DNA of 64,000 bases, from contig JAKPGJ010000036.1 of the NCBI GenBank assembly GCA_029550965.1, positions 1 through 64,000 on the forward strand, written 5' to 3'. The translations under genes were made by a program, and so were the position numbers. Under the pieces are notes generated by a model that was not told where the DNA came from, ran no database searches, and saw only the letters and a list, made by a program, of their open reading frames with translations. This DNA comes from Bacillota bacterium (GTDB lineage: Bacteria > Bacillota > Clostridia > Oscillospirales > CAG-382). Shown one piece after another: positions 58,729 through 64,000 of this stretch (its first letter is position 1; each line of letters opens with the position of its first letter).

Positions 58729-60124
58729 CTACAACCTGCCCTTCCTGCGAAATGCCGGTAAAACGTACATTTATGAGTACTGAGTTTTCGGAGTTCCCGC
58801 GGCAGTAAACGCGGTCACTGGCGCCGATAAACGGGACATATACAATACCCTTGTCGTCAAAGAATACCGGTACCGCGTCCCTTATAAAGGCGGGAACGCG
58901 ATTCGCAATAAACTCTTTTTTTATGCTTCTGTTGACGCCGCGGCAGAAGATTCTGTCGCCCTCCTGACGCTTGCGGTATCTCACATTGCCAACAATTTTA
59001 CCAAAATCAAGAATAATATGTGTGTAATTATTGTAAATATTTTCATTGAAATTAGAGTTTATTCTTTGGCACAGAATATTTACTTTCCCGCCAGCAAAAC
59101 TATTTTCGCCAAACTTCAGTTCATAAATGCCGTCATCGGAAAGTTTTTTTATGTTTTCAAGCTCTTTTTTCAGCAGGAACTCTATTTTTCCTTCCGAAAC
59201 CCTCGCAATTACTCCGCCGGGAAGGGACAACATTTTTCCGGTTTTGTTTGACGACAGCGCCGTCAGCGCTTCCAGATGAACCGACATCAGGCTTCTGCCG
59301 CCGGTTTTTTTCGCATAAGCCTGCTGCAGCCGTCGCCTGAGCAGCGCCGGGTGCAAGTCCGCGTCCTTTACGTCTTCCGGCAGATTGTTCAGCACGGAAT
59401 CAAAGTAATCCTCGTCGGAACGCGCGTACGCGGAAAGCCGGTCCGCCGCCTCGACAACCTGCGGGTTGATTTTTTTTGCGCCGGGCAGCAGACAATTGCG
59501 GATATAGTTTCGCGTAATATCGTTATCCTCGTTCGAGCTGTCTTCGACGTAAGAAAAGCCGTTCGCTTTTAAAAACGCTTCGTTCTCTTCCCTGCTGATT
59601 TTCAAAAGCGGGCGGATGATGTTTCGGTTCACCGGCGGAATGCCGCAAAGCCCGCTGACCGTCGTTCCGCGGATAAGGTTCATATAAACCGTTTCGGCGT
59701 TGTCGTTCTTAGTATGCGCAGTCGCAAAAAAATTAATATTTTCTTTTACGCCCAGTTCTTGAAAATAGCCGTATCGCGCGTCGCGCGCGGCTTCTTCGAC
59801 AGACTTGCCGCTATTTTTCGCCAGCGCGCGCACGTCTATTTTGGTCCTGAACAGCGGCAAATCCAGTTTTTCGCAGAGTTCAAAGCAGAACTGCTCGTCT
59901 CGTTCCGATTCTGCGCCGCGCAGCATATGGTTTACATGAACCGCGGACAGGTTATATTGAAACCTGCTTTTTAGCTTATACAGCGAAACCAGCAAAGATA
60001 CCGAATCCGCGCCGCCGGACAGACAGACGCAGACCTTTTTTCCGGTCCAATCAACGTTCAGTTCTTCGAGAAAACGGCTTACCTTGTCAAGATAGCCCGA
60101 TTCACGCATTATATCTTTCCTCAA
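58718..60124 (-). CDS. tilS: tRNA(Ile)-lysidine synthetase
   Basis: [55 protein letters not shown]. Confidence 0.94.
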   Translation of the reverse strand: MRKDIMRESGYLDKVSRFLEELNVDWTGKKVCVCLSGGADSVSLLVSLYKLKSRFQYNLSAVHVNHMLRGAESERDEQFCFELCEKLDLPLFRTKIDVRALAKNSGKSVEEAARDARYGYFQELGVKENINFFATAHTKNDNAETVYMNLIRGTTVSGLCGIPPVNRNIIRPLLKISREENEAFLKANGFSYVEDSSNEDNDITRNYIRNCLLPGAKKINPQVVEAADRLSAYARSDEDYFDSVLNNLPEDVKDADLHPALLRRRLQQAYAKKTGGRSLMSVHLEALTALSSNKTGKMLSLPGGVIARVSEGKIEFLLKKELENIKKLSDDGIYELKFGENSFAGGKVNILCQRINSNFNENIYNNYTHIILDFGKIVGNVRYRKRQEGDRIFCRGVNRSIKKEFIANRVPAFIRDAVPVFFDDKGIVYVPFIGASDRVYCRGNSENSVLINVRFTGISQEGQVVDEE

Positions 60125-61451
60125 TTTCGGTGTATTTAAACAGATGCCCGTACCATCCGAGCGGAACTATGCTTGTTCTTCCGTGCCTGTTTTTCGCAAC
60201 GCTGCATTTCGCAAGAATCTGGTTTGCGTTGTTGTCGTTGTTTTGCTCGTCTTTTTTATAATAATCGTCCCGATACAGGAACATGACGATGTCCGCGTCC
60301 TGCTCGATGCTTCCCGAGTCGCGCAGGTCGGAAAGCACGGGCATTTTATCCGTACGGCTCTCTGTCGTACGCGCAAGCTGCGAACATAGAATAACCGGAA
60401 CATGCAAATCTTTTGCCATCAGCTTGAGCGCGCGCGTAATCTGGCTGATTTCAAGCACGCGGTTTTCCGCATGCCGTTCGCTCTGCATCAGCTGCAGGTA
60501 GTCGATAACGACCAGCCCTAAGTTTTTGAGCCTGCGCAGTTTCGCTTTCATCGCGGTAACGGTGATGCCGGAAGTGTCGTCGAAAAGCAGGTTGGTTTCG
60601 GAAAGCGCGCTCGCCGCCTCGGCAAGCCGTTTCCACTGCTCGTTGTCCAGTTTTCCGGTCCGCATGCTGTAGCTGTCGATCAACGCTTCCGAGCATAGGA
60701 TACGCGAAACAATCTGTTCGTTTGTCATCTCGAGCGAAAAAATCGCGACTTCCTTTTTGGTGCGCTTCGCGACGTTCACCGCGATGTTGATGGCGAACGT
60801 GGTTTTGCCCATGCCGGGGCGTCCGCCGAGAACGATCAAATCGCCGGGACCCATGCCGACAAGCAGACTGTCCAGCGTGCCGAAACCGGTTTTGATGCCC
60901 GAGATGGATTCCGGGTCGTTTTTCAATGCGTTCAGCGTCGTATAATTCTGTACGATAACATCTCGAATATGCGTAAAACTGACATTATACCGGTTCTGCG
61001 CGATTTCGTAGATTTTCTGCTCGGCAAAATCCAGCACGTCACCCGCTTCGCCCAGCTCCGAATAAGCGGTATCCGCGATTTCTCTGGAAGCGTTTATCAG
61101 CGAGCGCAGGAGCGATTTGTCCTTGATAATATTCGCGTATTCGTTGACGTTCGCCGCGCTGCTTGCCAGGTCAACCAGCATTTTTATGTACTTCGCCGCG
61201 TCGCCCTCGGTGTAGCTCCCGAGCTTTGTCAATGTATCGACTAACGTAACCACGTCGATGGTTTTGCTGGAGATAAACATTTCTGTCATCGCGGTGAAAA
61301 TTGCCTGATGCTGCTCGAGATAAAAGTCTTCCGGTTTGAGAAGCGTCATGACATCGTTTATCTTCTCTGAATCAATCAAAATCGCGCCGAGGATAGCCTG
61401 CTCGGCTTCCATGGAAAACGGCATCCTTTTTAACGTTTCAAGCTCAGGCAT
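60102..61451 (-). CDS. dnaB: Replicative DNA helicase
   Basis: MPFSMEAEQAILGAILID, LGGRPGMGKTTFAINIA, VIDYLQLM, SDLRDSGSIEQDADIVMFLYRDDYY. Confidence 0.97.
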   Translation of the reverse strand: MPELETLKRMPFSMEAEQAILGAILIDSEKINDVMTLLKPEDFYLEQHQAIFTAMTEMFISSKTIDVVTLVDTLTKLGSYTEGDAAKYIKMLVDLASSAANVNEYANIIKDKSLLRSLINASREIADTAYSELGEAGDVLDFAEQKIYEIAQNRYNVSFTHIRDVIVQNYTTLNALKNDPESISGIKTGFGTLDSLLVGMGPGDLIVLGGRPGMGKTTFAINIAVNVAKRTKKEVAIFSLEMTNEQIVSRILCSEALIDSYSMRTGKLDNEQWKRLAEAASALSETNLLFDDTSGITVTAMKAKLRRLKNLGLVVIDYLQLMQSERHAENRVLEISQITRALKLMAKDLHVPVILCSQLARTTESRTDKMPVLSDLRDSGSIEQDADIVMFLYRDDYYKKDEQNNDNNANQILAKCSVAKNRHGRTSIVPLGWYGHLFKYTEIEERYNA

Positions 61452-61470
61452 AGTTATATCTCCAATTTTT

Positions 61471-61545
61471 AGATAATAGGTAAGAGATTAGAGGTATGAG
61501 AATTCTTTGTTTATAAGTCTTACCGCTTACTTCTGCTTATATAAC
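61471..61545. repeat. Small degenerate copy of heptamer element with inverted arms
   Basis: ggtaaga-gattaga-ggtatga ... tcttacc-gcttact. Confidence 0.6.
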
Positions 61546-61980
61546 GACATTTATCTTGATATTCGCGCTGATTTCCGGATACAGCTTCAGCTCTATGTCA
61601 TATTCGCCGACGGTTTTGATGGTTTCGTTCAAAACGATTTTACGTTTGTCCACCGTTATGCCAAGCTCGCTTTGCAGTCTATCGCTGATGTCTTTCGCCG
61701 TGACCGCGCCGTAAAGCCGTCCGTCGGCGCCGCCGGTGGTTTTAAAGGTCAGCACCGTTCCTTTCAGCTTTTCGGCAAGCGCGGCTGCGTTCTTCTTTTC
61801 TTCCGCTTTTCTGTATTCTTCGCTTTCTTTTTTCGCTTTTAACTCCTGAATTGTCTGGTCGTCAGCAAGTTTGGCAAGTTTTTTGGGGAACAGATAGTTG
61901 CGGGCGAATCCGTCCGAAACGTTCACAATATCTCCCTTCTTGCCCTGCCCTTTGACGTCCGCAAGCAATACGACTTTCAT
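61537..61980 (-). CDS. rplI: 50S ribosomal protein L9
   Basis: [36 protein letters not shown]. Confidence 0.97.
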   Translation of the reverse strand: MKVVLLADVKGQGKKGDIVNVSDGFARNYLFPKKLAKLADDQTIQELKAKKESEEYRKAEEKKNAAALAEKLKGTVLTFKTTGGADGRLYGAVTAKDISDRLQSELGITVDKRKIVLNETIKTVGEYDIELKLYPEISANIKINVVI

Positions 61981-62009
61981 AAATATTCTCCTACTCTTAT
62001 GGTTTAAAA

Positions 62010-64000
62010 CTATACGGTTTGCGTCTCTAAATATTCGTCAATCGCAGACTCTAAAATTTCCAGCGCTTCGTCCGGGTCATAGACCGGCGTGGTGAAATCC
62101 TTGCCTTCCCTGCGCCGAATAATCGCTCCGGCCGACTGGAAATGACCGCCGCCGCCCAACAGCTTGGCGATGTTAATGACGTTGACCGAGCCGTCGGAGC
62201 GCGCGGAAAGATGAAAACCGTTGTCCGTAATATACAGCACAAACGAAGCGTTGATATTCTCGATGCCGATTAATTGTTCGGCAGCTTTAGAAGCCGCGAC
62301 TTTGTTGTCGGGGTTCGCGTCGGCGTCATATACCGAGATCGCGAAATGCTCTTTATAGACCATAAAGTTGTTCACGATATCGTTTACCCGGTTGAACTCG
62401 TCCACCGAGGATTTAAACAGCAGGCGCGTTTTTCCCGCGTCCGCGCCCTCGCTTCTGAGATACGAGCAGGCGTTGAAGGTGCGCGTGCCGGTATCTCTTG
62501 AGAAGTTCTGCGTGTCGAGCAGAATGCCCGCGAGCAGAATCTGCGCTTCCTCCGGCCTTAGCGTGTTTGGGGGCAGCGCGAGCTCGAGAATCTCGCAGAC
62601 CAGTTCCGAAGCGCTCGAAGCGGTCGGGTCGATGTTCGGCGGCTGCAGAACCTGCGCGCCCAGCGGGTCTCTCAGCGCGTGGTGGTCGATGATGATTACC
62701 CGCTGCGCGTTTTCATAAATATGCGGCGCCTCAAAGATTTCAGGCGTGCTCGCGTCGCTGATAATCACCAGCGTATCGGGCGTCAGCAACTCCTGACCGT
62801 AAACCGAATCGACGAACAAATCCTGATATTCGGGAATGTCTTTGAGCAGCTCAAAAATCTGCTTGATGCTGTACTCATACTTATCGACGACGATGTTGAC
62901 CTTGATGCCGAGATAGCGGACCAGCTTCGCAAGGCCGATGTTGGACGCGATGGAATCGAAATCGGCTCTTGAATGTCCCATAATCAGTACGTTGCTGGAT
63001 TTCGGGATATGGTGCAAAAGCAAATCCTTGCACACTCTTGAGCGGATTCGCGTTTGTTTTTGCACCGCTTTGTTTCTGCCGCCGTAGCTGACCTCGCCGT
63101 CCGCGGTTTTCACGACCGCCTGCGCGCCGCCCCGCTGCAGCGCCGACTGCAATGCGCTCTGCGCTGACGCGTGTTTGTCGGCCAGCGAGCCGGTGGGCGC
63201 GGAAACGCCGATGGAGATGGTCAGCGGGATGACGGAATCCTCCGCAGTGGCCATAACGACCTTGTCAAGAATGTCAAACCTGCTCTTGATCATGCCGTCA
63301 AGATAGCGGTACTCAAACTGCATGATGTATTTGTCGCGGTCGTACTCGGTCAGAATCGCCTTTATGCTTCTTGCCCATTCGTTGAGAACGGTGCTGATTT
63401 TCGCCGAGGTCATTTTGTTCTTTTCCTCGAACTCCTGCCCGATCTCCGAGCTGTTGTCAACGACGATATGCGCGACCAATACGTTGCTGTCGGCAAACTC
63501 TTTCTGCAACGCGTTAATCTCCGTCCGGTTGTACCAGATGGTCGCGAACTGTTTTTTCTGTGCGTTGTCCATGCTGATGATATGAACCCGAAAATCAGCA
63601 TAGGACGTCTTTATTTCGATGAAATCCTCGTAATTCTTATACGAATTATACAGATTCGAAAAGCTCAAAAGCCCGCCGAACAGCTCGCCGCTAAAATGAT
63701 TCAGTTTTACGCCCTTTGTTTCCTCAAGGGATAAAAAATCCTTGTTAAACCAGGTAAAACGGTTGTCCTCGTTGATAATCGCAATCGGCATGTCCAGCTT
63801 CGTAATCAGCGTGCGCAGAAGCGGCATGGAAGCCGTCGTGCTGCCGTCCAGCATTTTGTTTTTCCGTTCGGCGCCGGACCACAGCAGGATGAATCCGAAG
63901 TAAAGGAGGGTTAAGAGCAGCAGAATGTATTTTGCCTTATTGTCGGTCAGAAAGCCGATGACGGTAAAAGCCGCAAGCAGCGCCGAGGCGACCGTCTCGC
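62010..64000 (-). CDS. gdpP: DHH-family c-di-AMP phosphodiesterase GdpP-like, N-terminus beyond window
   Basis: [46 protein letters not shown]; frame stays open to 64000 with TM helix [17 protein letters not shown]. Confidence 0.92.
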   Translation of the reverse strand, partial: ETVASALLAAFTVIGFLTDNKAKYILLLLTLLYFGFILLWSGAERKNKMLDGSTTASMPLLRTLITKLDMPIAIINEDNRFTWFNKDFLSLEETKGVKLNHFSGELFGGLLSFSNLYNSYKNYEDFIEIKTSYADFRVHIISMDNAQKKQFATIWYNRTEINALQKEFADSNVLVAHIVVDNSSEIGQEFEEKNKMTSAKISTVLNEWARSIKAILTEYDRDKYIMQFEYRYLDGMIKSRFDILDKVVMATAEDSVIPLTISIGVSAPTGSLADKHASAQSALQSALQRGGAQAVVKTADGEVSYGGRNKAVQKQTRIRSRVCKDLLLHHIPKSSNVLIMGHSRADFDSIASNIGLAKLVRYLGIKVNIVVDKYEYSIKQIFELLKDIPEYQDLFVDSVYGQELLTPDTLVIISDASTPEIFEAPHIYENAQRVIIIDHHALRDPLGAQVLQPPNIDPTASSASELVCEILELALPPNTLRPEEAQILLAGILLDTQNFSRDTGTRTFNACSYLRSEGADAGKTRLLFKSSVDEFNRVNDIVNNFMVYKEHFAISVYDADANPDNKVAASKAAEQLIGIENINASFVLYITDNGFHLSARSDGSVNVINIAKLLGGGGHFQSAGAIIRRREGKDFTTPVYDPDEALEILESAIDEYLETQTV

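Overview
The window looks like core chromosome of a spore-forming Clostridia (Oscillospiraceae-like) bacterium. It starts inside the 5' end of an IS30-family transposase. Main blocks, left to right: a GT4 glycosyltransferase; an acyl-CoA/ACP ligase with an acyl carrier protein; spoVAC-AD-AE; a two-component system; a complete minus-strand purine operon (purE-C-F-M-N-purO-type IMP cyclohydrolase-stand-alone AICAR transformylase-purD-long purL-mini-ferredoxin); argG; a sugar/cell-surface cluster (dockerin+DUF4127 lipoprotein, GH127, galM); a LexA-box-controlled dinB-SRAP unit running into a degenerate ABC ATPase/permease pair; an aromatic amino-acid operon (aroF-B-A-C-pheA-aroE/K fusion); assorted enzymes; a second two-component system; sigG; yunB; and ftsH-tilS-dnaB-rplI-gdpP (gdpP truncated at the right edge). 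The strongest non-obvious observations are: (1) a promoter, a 32-codon ORF encoding FFYFYFF and a terminator immediately upstream of the aro/phe operon, i.e. a classical Phe/Tyr ribosome-mediated attenuator; (2) a promoter with GAACAAATGTTC in its spacer driving dinB-SRAP and apparently a pseudo-ABC transporter; (3) an unannotated 43-aa Cys-containing ORF with its own promoter and RBS, whose stop codon overlaps a terminator in front of purE; (4) a dispersed heptamer repeat family (GGTAAGA/AGTAAGA/GATAAGA), one copy of which forms a very long potential hairpin inside the pur operon. All homology statements are from recognition of motifs; no database searches were run.
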